A DNA stretch of 64,000 nucleotides from an uncultured Pontibacter sp. (GTDB lineage: Bacteria > Bacteroidota > Bacteroidia > Cytophagales > Hymenobacteraceae). Numbering within the stretch: position 1 is the stretch's first letter; every line of letters begins with the position of its first letter. Positions 16,999 through 25,254 of this stretch are shown one piece after another. The DNA lies in NCBI RefSeq assembly GCF_947492645.1, contig NZ_CANLMZ010000015.1, positions 1-64,000 of the forward strand, in the 5' to 3' direction. Under the pieces are notes generated by a model that was not told the DNA's origin, did not search any database, and saw nothing but the letters and a program-made list of their open reading frames with translations. The translations under genes and the position numbers were made by a program.

Positions 16999-18165
16999 TT
17001 AGCCTATTCTGGCTTGCGTGAGTATCCAGCGGTTAGGTACCTCGCCGTTAATGGCTTGCAGGTAATCTTCGTAGCTGCATGGCACAATGCGGTTGCCTTT
17101 GTCGTTGCTGAGCGCCTCTACCTCCAGCCACCATTTTTCGCTGTGTTTGCTCTTGTAAAAGATCATACGGTCTGGGTTGTCCTCTGTGAAGGCTACAGCA
17201 TACTTGGTGAAGTGCTTGCCACTAAAGTCTACTTCGTTTTTGCGGTGGTAATAACCTTCTATAAAGTACCAGATCATGGTGGCAACAGTAGTGGCGGTTA
17301 GATCACGGTTATCAAGCTCCGGGTTATACTCATAAATACCCAGCGAGGTAAGGTGGTCGTTCAGGCCGGCGTACCAGCAAAGCTGGCAGGCCTCTTCGCC
17401 TGTTAGGCCAAAGGGGTTGGCGGGCTCATAGCCAGGCGCATCTTGGTGTCTTATTGCAGATATATCGAATGTGAGCAAATCTGCCACACGTACAACAGGT
17501 TCCATTTCCTGAACGCTTCGGTGCACCTCCCCAACGCGGTACGATTCAAAGTGCAGTTTTTCGAGCGTGGCCATTACCTCTGGCTCTACCAAGTATGATT
17601 GGTAACCGATCTGGCCGAGACTGAAAAGGTAGTTGGGCTCGTGCATGAGTATCTGGCGCAATTGCTTTTTATTTGCAGGTGCTTCCAAATCTTCTGTCAT
17701 GTCTACGCTGCTGTCTACGGTTACCATATTCACTACACGGTCCAGGTGCTCGTAACCAAGGTACTGCCCGTACTCAAGGTCGTGGGTGCCCCCAATAATG
17801 ATGGGTATAGTATTATGAGAAATCAGTACCTCTACTATTTCTTTCAGGCGCAGGTAGGTGTCGTCTAGCGTTATGCCAGGCCTCAGGTTGCCCAGGTCGG
17901 CAATATGGCAGCGGCCGGTGCCTTTTAGCAAACCGTAAAGTTTTTTGCGAACGGCGCGCGCCGGCGATGCAGCTGGTGTTGTTTCCATTGTTTCTGCGCC
18001 GGTAAGTCCGCGGGTTTCGTGTATGCCGATTAGAGCGATGTCTGCCGATCGCCAATCCGGGAACTTGCTTACAAAGCGGTTAATGTAGGCACCTAATGTG
18101 CGTGGTTTACTAAGCGTTACAAAAACGTCTTCGTTTAGCGGCTCAAAAAATATAGAAAGATTCAT
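16999..18165 (-). CDS. Arginase/formimidoylglutamase-fold protein with degenerate metal motifs
   Basis: A 388-aa protein of the ureohydrolase (arginase/agmatinase/formimidoylglutamase) superfamily. The three metal-binding segments can be located but are altered: GGTHDLEYG replaces GGDHS, VDSSVD replaces DAHxD, and LTFDISAIRHQDAPG replaces SxDxDxxDP. Several Mn ligands are therefore missing, including the His of DAHxD. Bacteroidota carry a branch annotated as formimidoylglutamase with such changes; whether it is an enzyme is unclear. Neighbours give no histidine-degradation context. Cytosolic and of normal fold length with an N-terminal extension. Fold confident, activity doubtful. Confidence 0.8.
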   Translation of the reverse strand: MNLSIFFEPLNEDVFVTLSKPRTLGAYINRFVSKFPDWRSADIALIGIHETRGLTGAETMETTPAASPARAVRKKLYGLLKGTGRCHIADLGNLRPGITLDDTYLRLKEIVEVLISHNTIPIIIGGTHDLEYGQYLGYEHLDRVVNMVTVDSSVDMTEDLEAPANKKQLRQILMHEPNYLFSLGQIGYQSYLVEPEVMATLEKLHFESYRVGEVHRSVQEMEPVVRVADLLTFDISAIRHQDAPGYEPANPFGLTGEEACQLCWYAGLNDHLTSLGIYEYNPELDNRDLTATTVATMIWYFIEGYYHRKNEVDFSGKHFTKYAVAFTEDNPDRMIFYKSKHSEKWWLEVEALSNDKGNRIVPCSYEDYLQAINGEVPNRWILTQARIG

Positions 18166-18387
18166 GCTTTGCGTCTGGAGAAACCAAAAATACTAAAAAA
18201 GCAGCGTTTCTGCTGCTTTCATAAAATATCGTTTTTACATCCTAAAAATATAAGTTTTATTAAATATTATACTTGCGTGCATGGCACAATTGAAAAAAAA
18301 TGCCTAAAATGCATATAGAATAGCCGCAACTATTATATTTAAGTAGCTAAACCGCTATATCTAAACTGACTCCTTAACTGAAACACA

Positions 18388-20148
18388 ATGGAAATAACCC
18401 GTACTTTAGATCTGCTGCCTCATCAACTAGCAAATGCTCCACAACCTGACTGCCTTGCTGCCAAAGTAGATGGCGTTTGGGTAAAACACACTACACGGGA
18501 TGTGCAGGACTATGCAAATAAAATCAGTCTTGGTCTTCTCAAATTAGGTATTGGCAAAGAAGATAAGGTGGCAATCGTTTCTTTTAACCGTCCGGAGTGG
18601 GTTTTTGCAGACTTTGGTATACAGCAGATTGGCGCAATCAGCGTGCCGATGTACCCAACTATCACAGTTGAGGATTACAGGTACATATTTCAGGACGCGG
18701 AGGTTAAGATCGTTTTTGTAGCAGATGCCTCTTTATATCATAAAGTAAGCGCCGCTACCGAAGGTCTTGATAGTGTTCAGGAGATTTATACTTTTGACAA
18801 GATACAAGGAGCGAAGCATTGGAGCGAAGTGCTGGAGCTTGGCGAGAAAGAAGATGTGGCGCAACTGGAGCCATTAAAGGCAGCCGTAAAGCCAGACGAC
18901 ATCCTGACGCTGATTTATACTTCGGGCACAACCGGCAATCCAAAAGGAGTAATGCTGACGCACGATAACATTATGAGCAACGTAAGAGGCACCATGCCTT
19001 ACGTGCCAGTAGGCAGAGAGCACAGGGCATTAAGCTTTTTGCCGCTTTGCCATATATTTGAGCGCATGCTGCTTTACTTATACATGCGCATCGGAGTATC
19101 AATTTACTATGCCGAAAGTATAGAAAAGGTAGCGGACAACCTGAAAGAGGTACAACCACATGTATTTACAACGGTGCCACGCCTGCTCGAGAAAGTATAT
19201 GATAAAATTGTAGCCAAAGGCATGGAGTTGACAGGCGCTAAGCGTAAGCTTTTCTTCTGGGCACTAGAGTTGGGCTTAAAGTATGACACCCGCGAAGACC
19301 AGGGCTGGTGGTACAACAAGCAACTGGAATTAGCTAATAAACTTATCTTCAGCAAATGGCGCGAAGCATTAGGCGGCAATGTGAAAGTGGTGGTATCAGG
19401 TGGCGCTGCCTTGCAACCTCGCCTGGCTCGTGTGTTTTGGTCTGCTAATATCAGGGTGATGGAGGGTTACGGCCTTACCGAGACCTCTCCTGTGATTTCA
19501 GTTAACCGTTTTGAGCCGGAAAATAATGTTATAGGTACTGTAGGTATGGCTATAGATGGTGTTGAAGTAAAAATTGCTGAAGAAGACGGTGAGATCCTAA
19601 CCCGTGGACCTCATGTAATGAAAGGCTACTACAAGCGCCCTGACCTGACATCGGAGGTTATTGATAAGGATGGTTGGTTCCATACTGGTGATATTGGTAC
19701 GCTAGTAGAGGGTAAATTCCTGAAGATTACAGATCGTAAAAAAGAAATGTTCAAGACTTCAGGTGGTAAATATGTAGCGCCACAGGCCATCGAGAACAAG
19801 CTGAAGGAGTCTGTGGTAATCGAGCAGGCAATGGTAGTAGGAGAAGGGCAGAAGTATGCCGCGGCGCTTATTGTTCCTTCGTTTGCCGGTTTGCAGGATT
19901 ATTGCCAGCATAAAGGGATAGCTTATACTTCTGATGCCGAGATGATCACTAAGCCTGAGATATTGGATAAGTTTCAGCGTGAGGTGGATAAAGCAAACGA
20001 AACCCTTGCGCAGTACGAAACCATCAAGAAATTCAGGTTGCTGCCAGAGGCATGGACTATCGAAACCGGAGAACTTACAGCTAAACTAAGTATAAAGCGG
20101 AAGGTTATTACCTCTAATTACAAGAACATTATCGACAGTATGTTCTAG
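18388..20148 (+). CDS. fadD: Long-chain fatty acid-CoA ligase
   Basis: A 586-aa AMP-forming acyl-CoA synthetase activating fatty acids for beta-oxidation. Motifs in order: ATP loop TLIYTSGTTGNPKGVML (about residues 170-190), GYGLTETSPVIS, GWFHTGDIG, and the hinge with catalytic-lysine region ITDRKKEMFKTSGGKYVAP. It lies just upstream of the marR-fadN-fadA-fadE cluster but is separated by a terminator, so it is a distinct transcript in the same pathway. The length fits the FadD/FadD15-like bacterial group. Confidence 0.94.
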   Translation: MEITRTLDLLPHQLANAPQPDCLAAKVDGVWVKHTTRDVQDYANKISLGLLKLGIGKEDKVAIVSFNRPEWVFADFGIQQIGAISVPMYPTITVEDYRYIFQDAEVKIVFVADASLYHKVSAATEGLDSVQEIYTFDKIQGAKHWSEVLELGEKEDVAQLEPLKAAVKPDDILTLIYTSGTTGNPKGVMLTHDNIMSNVRGTMPYVPVGREHRALSFLPLCHIFERMLLYLYMRIGVSIYYAESIEKVADNLKEVQPHVFTTVPRLLEKVYDKIVAKGMELTGAKRKLFFWALELGLKYDTREDQGWWYNKQLELANKLIFSKWREALGGNVKVVVSGGAALQPRLARVFWSANIRVMEGYGLTETSPVISVNRFEPENNVIGTVGMAIDGVEVKIAEEDGEILTRGPHVMKGYYKRPDLTSEVIDKDGWFHTGDIGTLVEGKFLKITDRKKEMFKTSGGKYVAPQAIENKLKESVVIEQAMVVGEGQKYAAALIVPSFAGLQDYCQHKGIAYTSDAEMITKPEILDKFQREVDKANETLAQYETIKKFRLLPEAWTIETGELTAKLSIKRKVITSNYKNIIDSMF

Positions 20149-20228
20149 AACCATAAGTATAGTAGCTGCAAGTTGTAATAAGTTATTTTTCAGTTACTTT
20201 CAGTAGTAAGTGCGGTTTAAGCACATTT

Positions 20229-20261
20229 AAAGCCTATCTCTAACAGAGGTAGGCTTTTTTT
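20229..20261 (+). terminator. Terminator after fadD
   Basis: A stem AAAGCCTATCTC/AGAGGTAGGCTTT with one G-T pair and a short loop, followed by a run of T. Confidence 0.85.
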
Positions 20262-20378
20262 ATGTAACTATCTTCAAAAGTATGCATACATATAATACTG
20301 CTTTGGCAGTTATGCGCTTGCTTGCCTTGGGCAGAAAAAAATATGTCAAAATAGTATGCAAGCATAACATTTATTTTC

Positions 20379-20397
20379 TATATTTGGTATATACCAA
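20379..20397. promoter_or_regulatory. Promoter -7 element overlapped by a perfect palindrome (probable MarR operator)
   Basis: TATATTTG (20379-20386) matches TAnnTTTG. It overlaps TTGGTATATACCAA (20384-20397), a perfect 14-bp palindrome, 9 nt before the marR start codon. MarR proteins bind such palindromes as dimers and usually repress their own promoter. A second, shorter inverted repeat TATGC-AA-GCATA lies at about 20355-20366. Autoregulation is an inference from position. Confidence 0.6.
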
Positions 20398-20406
20398 TGT
20401 TTGCCT

Positions 20407-20841
20407 ATGAAGCCAGAAGAAACAGTAGATTATAACTTTAAGGTATGTTGGCATGCCATTTCACGCATGTATAATACAGAAGCTGCCAAAAACGACATTA
20501 CCACGTCCATTGGTTTCGTGCTGTTAAACATAGATCAGGAACTTGGTACGCCTGCTACCAAAATTGCGCCCTTGCTTGGTTTAGAAGCACGTAGCCTTAC
20601 CCGTATACTTAAAAGTATGGAAGAGAAAAAGCTAATCTATAAAGTTTCTGATCCTACTGATAAGCGACTGGTACGTATTTTCCTGACTGAAGAGGGCCTG
20701 AAGAAGAAAGAGGTTTCCCGGATAACGGTGAAGCAGTTTAACAATAAAGTACGCGAGGCTATACCTGAGCAAGAACTGGACACCTTTTTCAGCGTGTGTA
20801 GCCGCATACAGGGCATGATTGAGAATAAAGATATCTTTTAA
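20407..20841 (+). CDS. MarR family transcriptional regulator of the fad cluster
   Basis: A 144-aa MarR-type winged-helix regulator. The DNA-binding region runs TKIAPLLGLEARSLTRILKS (recognition helix) into the wing EKKLIYKVSDPTDKRLVRIF, the typical DxRDKR-like wing. The frame is open two codons earlier (a TTG), but ATG 20407 is the better start. It is 24 nt upstream of fadN, so it is the first gene of the beta-oxidation cluster. Together with the palindrome over its promoter this suggests an acyl-CoA or fatty-acid-responsive repressor (ligand inferred from context, as with other MarR/FadR-type regulators). Confidence 0.88.
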   Translation: MKPEETVDYNFKVCWHAISRMYNTEAAKNDITTSIGFVLLNIDQELGTPATKIAPLLGLEARSLTRILKSMEEKKLIYKVSDPTDKRLVRIFLTEEGLKKKEVSRITVKQFNNKVREAIPEQELDTFFSVCSRIQGMIENKDIF

Positions 20842-20865
20842 ACCATAGACAACCATAGCTATTCT

Positions 20866-23268
20866 ATGAAGAGAATAATAAAGAAAGTAGCCGTGCTGGG
20901 TTCCGGTGTAATGGGCTCGCGTATTGCCTGCCACTTTGCCAACATCGGGGTGCAGGTGCTGCTGCTCGACATCGTACCCAAAGAGCTGACGCCCGACGAG
21001 GAGACAAAAGGCCTGACGCTGGAAAACAAAGCCGTGCGTAACCGCATCGTAGATAGTTCGCTGAAAGCGGCCATCAACTCCAATCCGTCGCCGATCTACC
21101 GCAAGTCAGATGCTAGCCTGATACAGACGGGCAACTTTGAGGATAATATGAAGGACATCGCTACCGCCGACTGGACCATAGAGGTGGTAGTAGAGAACCT
21201 GAAGATAAAGAAACTGGTGTACGACCAGGTGGAGCAGCACCGCAAGCCGGGCACGCTGATCTCGTCTAACACCTCGGGCATCCCGATCCACATGATGCTG
21301 GAAGGACGCTCCGATGATTTTAAGAAACATTTCTGCGGTACCCACTTCTTTAACCCGCCACGCTACCTCAAGCTGCTCGAGATCATTCCTACACCGGAAA
21401 CGGACCAAAGTGTAGTGGATTTCCTGATGCACTACGGTGATTTATACTTAGGGAAGACAACCGTACTGGCCAAGGATACGCCTGCCTTCATTGCCAACCG
21501 CGTGGGTATTTACGCCATTATGCAGGGCTTGCAGGTAATGAACAAGCTGGGGCTGAACGTGGATGAAGTAGACAGAATCTCCGGTCCTATCATCGGTCGT
21601 CCAAAGTCGGCTACTTTCCGAACGCTGGATGTGGTTGGTCTGGATACACTGGCTAACGTAGCAAACGGCTTGTACCAGACAGGCGAGAAAGACGAATCAA
21701 GAGAGCTGTTCCAGTTGCCGGACTACCTGCAGAAGATGGTGGAGAACAAATGGCTGGGCGATAAAACTGGTCAGGGCTTCTATAAAAAGACCAAAGACGC
21801 CAAAGGCAAAACCGAGATCCTGACGCTGGACCTGAACACGCTGGAGTACGGGCCAAAGCAGCGCCCTAAGTTCCAGAGCCTGGAAGTACTGAAGCCGATC
21901 GAGGACCTGAAGAAACGCATCAAGGCCTTCTCCAAACAAAACGATAAAGCCGCACAGTTCTTTAATGAGTCCCTTTACGGTCTGTTCCAGTACGTGAGTA
22001 ACCGCATCCCTGAGATATCTGACGAACTATACAGAATAGACGATGCTATGCGTGCCGGCTTTGGCTGGGAGCTTGGTCCGTTTGAATACTGGGATGCCAT
22101 TGGTGCCCGCGAGGGTGTGCAGCGTATGATAGAGAACGGTTATCAGCCGGCAGCCTGGGTAGAAGAAATGCTGAACAGCGGCAAAGAGTCTTTCTACATT
22201 GTAGAGAACGGCACTCGCCGCTACTACGACATCCAGAGCAAAGAATACAAAGCCATACCAGGTGCCGAGAACTTCATTATACTGGAGAACCTACGTGGAA
22301 ACAACGTGATCTGGAAAAACACCGGCGCAACTATAACCGACCTAGGTGATGGCATTCTGAACGTAGAGTTCCATACCAAAATGAACACCATGGGCGGCGA
22401 CGTGATCATGGCGCTGAACAAAGGTATAGAGCTGGCCGAAAAAGATTTCCGTGGTATGGTAGTTGGTAACCAGGGAGCTAATTTCTCTGCAGGTGCCAAT
22501 GTTGGCCTTATCTACATGTATGCTTTGGATCAGGATTACGATGAGCTGAACATGATCATCCGCCAGTTCCAGAACACTATGATGCGCATGCGTTACTCGG
22601 CTATACCTGTAGTGGGTGCGCCACATGGCTTAACGCTGGGCGGTGGCTGCGAGCTTAACCTGCACGTCGACCATATACAAGCATCTGCTGAAACCTACAT
22701 GGGTTTGGTGGAGTTTGGTGTTGGCCTGATACCAGGCGGTGGCGGTACAAAAGAAATGACGCTACGTGCTGCTGATATGTATGCTGAAGGAGACATCGAG
22801 TACAATGACCTCAAAAACGCATTCCTGAATATTGGTATGGCAAAGGTATCTACGTCGGCTAAAGAAGCGGTGGACCTGGGCTTTATGCGCAAATCGGATG
22901 GTATAACTATAAACAGCAACCGCCTGATAGCTGATGCTAAAGCACAGGCTATACTTATGGCAGAAGCTGGGTATACCAAACCTGTGCAGCGCACAGATAT
23001 AAGGGTACAGGGTAAAGGTGGTTTAGGTATGTTCCTGACAGGTGCTAATGCCATGTTTACCGGCCGTTACATGTCGGAGCACGACCTGAAGATCTCTCAG
23101 AAACTGGCTTATGTGATGTGCGGCGGTGACTTGTCTGCCCCAACAGAGGTAAGCGAGCAGTACCTGCTGGACCTGGAGCGTGAGGCCTTCCTGTCGCTGA
23201 CAGGTGAGCGCAAAACGCTGGAGCGTATCCAGAGCATCCTGACCACAGGCAAGCCGCTGAGAAATTAA
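20866..23268 (+). CDS. fadN: 3-hydroxyacyl-CoA dehydrogenase/enoyl-CoA hydratase, FadN-type
   Basis: An 800-aa bifunctional beta-oxidation enzyme. The N-terminal half is an NAD-binding 3-hydroxyacyl-CoA dehydrogenase (VAVLGSGVMGSRIACHFA at about 8-25; HFFNPPRYLKLLEIIPT). The C-terminal half is a crotonase-fold hydratase (GANFSAGANVGLI; LTLGGGCELNLHVD; EFGVGLIPGGGGTKEM). The dehydrogenase-first order is that of Bacillus FadN and the reverse of E. coli FadB. The downstream thiolase and acyl-CoA dehydrogenase complete a fadN-fadA-fadE set like that of B. subtilis. The gene is richer in G+C and CTG/GCC codons than its neighbours, consistent with high expression. Confidence 0.94.
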   Translation: MKRIIKKVAVLGSGVMGSRIACHFANIGVQVLLLDIVPKELTPDEETKGLTLENKAVRNRIVDSSLKAAINSNPSPIYRKSDASLIQTGNFEDNMKDIATADWTIEVVVENLKIKKLVYDQVEQHRKPGTLISSNTSGIPIHMMLEGRSDDFKKHFCGTHFFNPPRYLKLLEIIPTPETDQSVVDFLMHYGDLYLGKTTVLAKDTPAFIANRVGIYAIMQGLQVMNKLGLNVDEVDRISGPIIGRPKSATFRTLDVVGLDTLANVANGLYQTGEKDESRELFQLPDYLQKMVENKWLGDKTGQGFYKKTKDAKGKTEILTLDLNTLEYGPKQRPKFQSLEVLKPIEDLKKRIKAFSKQNDKAAQFFNESLYGLFQYVSNRIPEISDELYRIDDAMRAGFGWELGPFEYWDAIGAREGVQRMIENGYQPAAWVEEMLNSGKESFYIVENGTRRYYDIQSKEYKAIPGAENFIILENLRGNNVIWKNTGATITDLGDGILNVEFHTKMNTMGGDVIMALNKGIELAEKDFRGMVVGNQGANFSAGANVGLIYMYALDQDYDELNMIIRQFQNTMMRMRYSAIPVVGAPHGLTLGGGCELNLHVDHIQASAETYMGLVEFGVGLIPGGGGTKEMTLRAADMYAEGDIEYNDLKNAFLNIGMAKVSTSAKEAVDLGFMRKSDGITINSNRLIADAKAQAILMAEAGYTKPVQRTDIRVQGKGGLGMFLTGANAMFTGRYMSEHDLKISQKLAYVMCGGDLSAPTEVSEQYLLDLEREAFLSLTGERKTLERIQSILTTGKPLRN

Positions 23269-23303
23269 ATTGCTTAATGGGCTAAAAGTAGCCCACGTTC
23301 TTT

Positions 23304-23341
23304 GTCATCCTGAAAGGATCTTGGTTGAAGGGAGGTTAAGC
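23304..23341 (+). repeat. Dispersed repeat copy A, left boundary of the GIY-YIG unit
   Basis: GTCATCCTGAAAGGATCTTG begins the copy, which continues into GAAGGGAGGTTAAGC. Copies B (23757-23794) and C (54526-54561) share this layout. The first 22 nt are repeated in inverted orientation at 23667-23688 with 19 of 22 matches, so the GIY-YIG gene is enclosed by inverted repeats. Confidence 0.8.
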
Positions 23342-23348
23342 CTTAGCT

Positions 23349-23645
23349 ATGAAAAGTCATAACTACTTCGTCTACATCATTACTAATCCGGGAAAAACGG
23401 TGCTATATGTTGGTGTGACGAATGACTTAGTAGTTAGGCTACAGCAGCATAAGGAAAACAGGGGAAAGCCTGAAACATTCGCCGGCCGCTATTACTGTTA
23501 TAAACTCCTGTACTATGAGCGCTATACTTATGTAGAGCATGCTATAGAGCGGGAGAAAGAACTTAAGCTGTTAAGCCGGGATAAGAAGGTAGAGCTTATC
23601 AAAAGTGAAAATCCATACCTACAGTTTCTGAAGGTTGATGATTAA
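23349..23645 (+). CDS. GIY-YIG nuclease (URI/COG2827 type), inside inverted repeats
   Basis: A 98-aa single-domain GIY-YIG endonuclease of the small UvrC-like group. Motifs: VYIITNPGKTVLYVGVTND (the GIY and YIG elements, here VYI...YVG), LVVRLQQHK (conserved Arg and His), and AIEREKELKLLSRDKK with the metal-binding Glu, ending SENPYLQFL. All catalytic positions appear to be present. It interrupts the fadN-fadA gene pair and is bounded by imperfect 22-bp inverted repeats of a dispersed family. This points to a mobile or repeat-associated nuclease, not a beta-oxidation function (inference). The GGAGG just upstream is part of the repeat. Confidence 0.88.
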   Translation: MKSHNYFVYIITNPGKTVLYVGVTNDLVVRLQQHKENRGKPETFAGRYYCYKLLYYERYTYVEHAIEREKELKLLSRDKKVELIKSENPYLQFLKVDD

Positions 23646-23666
23646 ATAAGCTTGCATCTCCCAGTC

Positions 23667-23688
23667 ACCAAGATCTTTACAAGATGAC
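23667..23688 (-). repeat. Inverted copy of the repeat, right boundary of the GIY-YIG unit
   Basis: ACCAAGATCTTTACAAGATG plus AC matches the reverse complement of 23304-23325 at 19 of 22 positions. It begins 21 nt after the GIY-YIG stop codon. Confidence 0.75.
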
Positions 23689-23756
23689 AAAAGAGTAGTA
23701 GTGGAGTGAAAGTAGAAGTCAGTATGACAGTACACTTAGAACGAAACCTACTCATT

Positions 23757-23794
23757 GTCATTCTGAAAGAAACTTGGTAGAAGGGAGGTTAAGC
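23757..23794 (+). repeat. Dispersed repeat copy B
   Basis: GTCATTCTGAAAGAAACTTG starts the copy, followed by GT and AGAAGGGAGGTTAAGC. It is in direct orientation with copy A at 23304 and lies between the GIY-YIG gene and fadA. It is followed by AAGCTACTGATAACAG, still partly similar to the sequence after copy A. Confidence 0.75.
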
Positions 23795-23890
23795 GTAAGC
23801 TACTGATAACAGACCAGCAAGAACTCTGAAAGGATAACAAAATAGAATAGAAAGTATAGCTGATAGTATAAACTATAAAAGAGCATCAAA

Positions 23891-25069
23891 ATGAACAATG
23901 CATATATCGTAGCCGGATTTCGTAGCGCCGTGGGTAAAGCCGGCCGTGGCGGATTTCGGTTCACCAGACCTGATGACCTGGCCGCTGATGTCATCAAACA
24001 TTTAATGGCTTCTGTACCAAGTTTAGACCCTGAGCGCGTTGACGACCTTATAGTTGGTAACGCTGTGCCGGAAGCTGAGCAAGGCCTTCAGATCGGTCGT
24101 ATGATCTCGCTGTTGTCTTTGCCAATGTCCGTTTCAGGTATGACGGTGAACCGTTACTGCGGGTCTGGTTTGGAGACTATAGCTATTGCCGCAAACCGCA
24201 TTGCAGCTGGTATGGCTGACTGTATAGTTGCCGGTGGTACGGAATCAATGTCATTAGTGCCAACAGTTGGTTGGAAGACTGTACCGAACTATAACATCGC
24301 GAAGAATAACCCTGACTGGTACCTGAGCATGGGCTTAACTGCTGAAGCCGTGGCTGCAGACTATAATGTTACCCGCGAAGACCAGGATGAGTTTGCTTAT
24401 AACTCTCACCAGAAAGCTATTAACGCGATCAAAAACGGCTACTTTAAAGAGCAGATCGTTCCGATAACGGTAGAGGAAACTTACCTGGATGAGAACGGCA
24501 AAAAGAAAACCCGCACTTACGTTGTCGATACTGATGAAGGTCCACGCGCTGATACCTCTATGGAAGCGCTGGCAAGATTGAAGCCGGTATTCGCAGCAGG
24601 TGGTTCGGTAACAGCCGGTAACTCTTCTCAGACATCAGATGGCGCTGCCTTCGTGATCGTGATGAGTGAGCGCATGGTGAAAGAGCTGAACCTGGAGCCA
24701 ATTGCCCGAATGGTAAGCTATGCAACTGGTGGTATTGATCCACGCATAATGGGCATGGGCCCAATAGCGGCTGTTCCGAAAGCACTTAAAATGGCTGGCA
24801 TGACACTAAACGACATTGACCTGATCGAAATGAACGAAGCTTTTGCAGCGCAATCAATCGCTGTAATGCGCCACCTTGATTTCGATCCGGCTAAACTGAA
24901 CATAAGTGGCGGTGCTATTGCGCTTGGTCACCCGCTGGGCTGCTCTGGTGCGAAGCTTAGTATACAGCAGTTCCACGAGCTTCGCCGTTTAGGCAAGAAG
25001 TATGGCATGGTAACCGCATGCGTTGGTGGTGGCCAGGGTGTTGCTGGAATTTACGAATTACTGAAGTAA
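23891..25069 (+). CDS. fadA: Acetyl-CoA C-acyltransferase (3-ketoacyl-CoA thiolase)
   Basis: A 392-aa thiolase performing the final thiolytic step of beta-oxidation. The acylated cysteine is in NRYCGSGLETIAIAANRI (about residue 90). The C-terminal motifs are NISGGAIALGHPLGCSGAKL and the second catalytic cysteine in VTACVGGGQGVAG. Full length for the degradative thiolases. It would follow fadN directly if the GIY-YIG insertion were removed. Upstream it has two AGTATA-type words within 40 nt of the start. Confidence 0.95.
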   Translation: MNNAYIVAGFRSAVGKAGRGGFRFTRPDDLAADVIKHLMASVPSLDPERVDDLIVGNAVPEAEQGLQIGRMISLLSLPMSVSGMTVNRYCGSGLETIAIAANRIAAGMADCIVAGGTESMSLVPTVGWKTVPNYNIAKNNPDWYLSMGLTAEAVAADYNVTREDQDEFAYNSHQKAINAIKNGYFKEQIVPITVEETYLDENGKKKTRTYVVDTDEGPRADTSMEALARLKPVFAAGGSVTAGNSSQTSDGAAFVIVMSERMVKELNLEPIARMVSYATGGIDPRIMGMGPIAAVPKALKMAGMTLNDIDLIEMNEAFAAQSIAVMRHLDFDPAKLNISGGAIALGHPLGCSGAKLSIQQFHELRRLGKKYGMVTACVGGGQGVAGIYELLK

Positions 25070-25079
25070 AAGCGATTTA

Positions 25080-25182
25080 TGGCGCGAGCGTCTTCGCTCG
25101 TGACGAACTATAGCTGGGCCTCTGGCCCATTAGGATTACAAATCCGACATTATAAAAAGTCACGGGTTACAAACCCGCGCCA
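25080..25182. repeat. REP-like element with a chain of four hairpins and TGGCGCG ends
   Basis: A 103-bp segment between fadA and fadE begins TGGCGCG (25080-25086) and ends CGCGCCA (25176-25182), a 7-bp perfect inverted repeat. Inside are four consecutive mini-hairpins: CGAGCG-TCTT-CGCTCG (25085-25100), TGGGCC-TCT-GGCCCA (25115-25129), GGATT-ACA-AATCC (25133-25145) and CGGGTT-ACA-AACCCG (25163-25177). Two share the ACA triloop. It has no coding capacity. It is probably an intergenic repetitive extragenic palindrome-type element; other copies would be needed to prove this. Confidence 0.65.
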
Positions 25183-25254
25183 GCACTTGTGCCAGCAAAA
25201 CCAACATAACAAAACTAACTATAACTGTATCTAGAATCTTAAAACATACAATCC

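Noticed and set aside
23331..23335. GGAGG in front of the GIY-YIG gene as a Shine-Dalgarno site
   Set aside because: It is part of a repeat that also occurs at 23757 and 54526 without genes; spacing to the ATG (13 nt) is long and this phylum rarely uses Shine-Dalgarno pairing.
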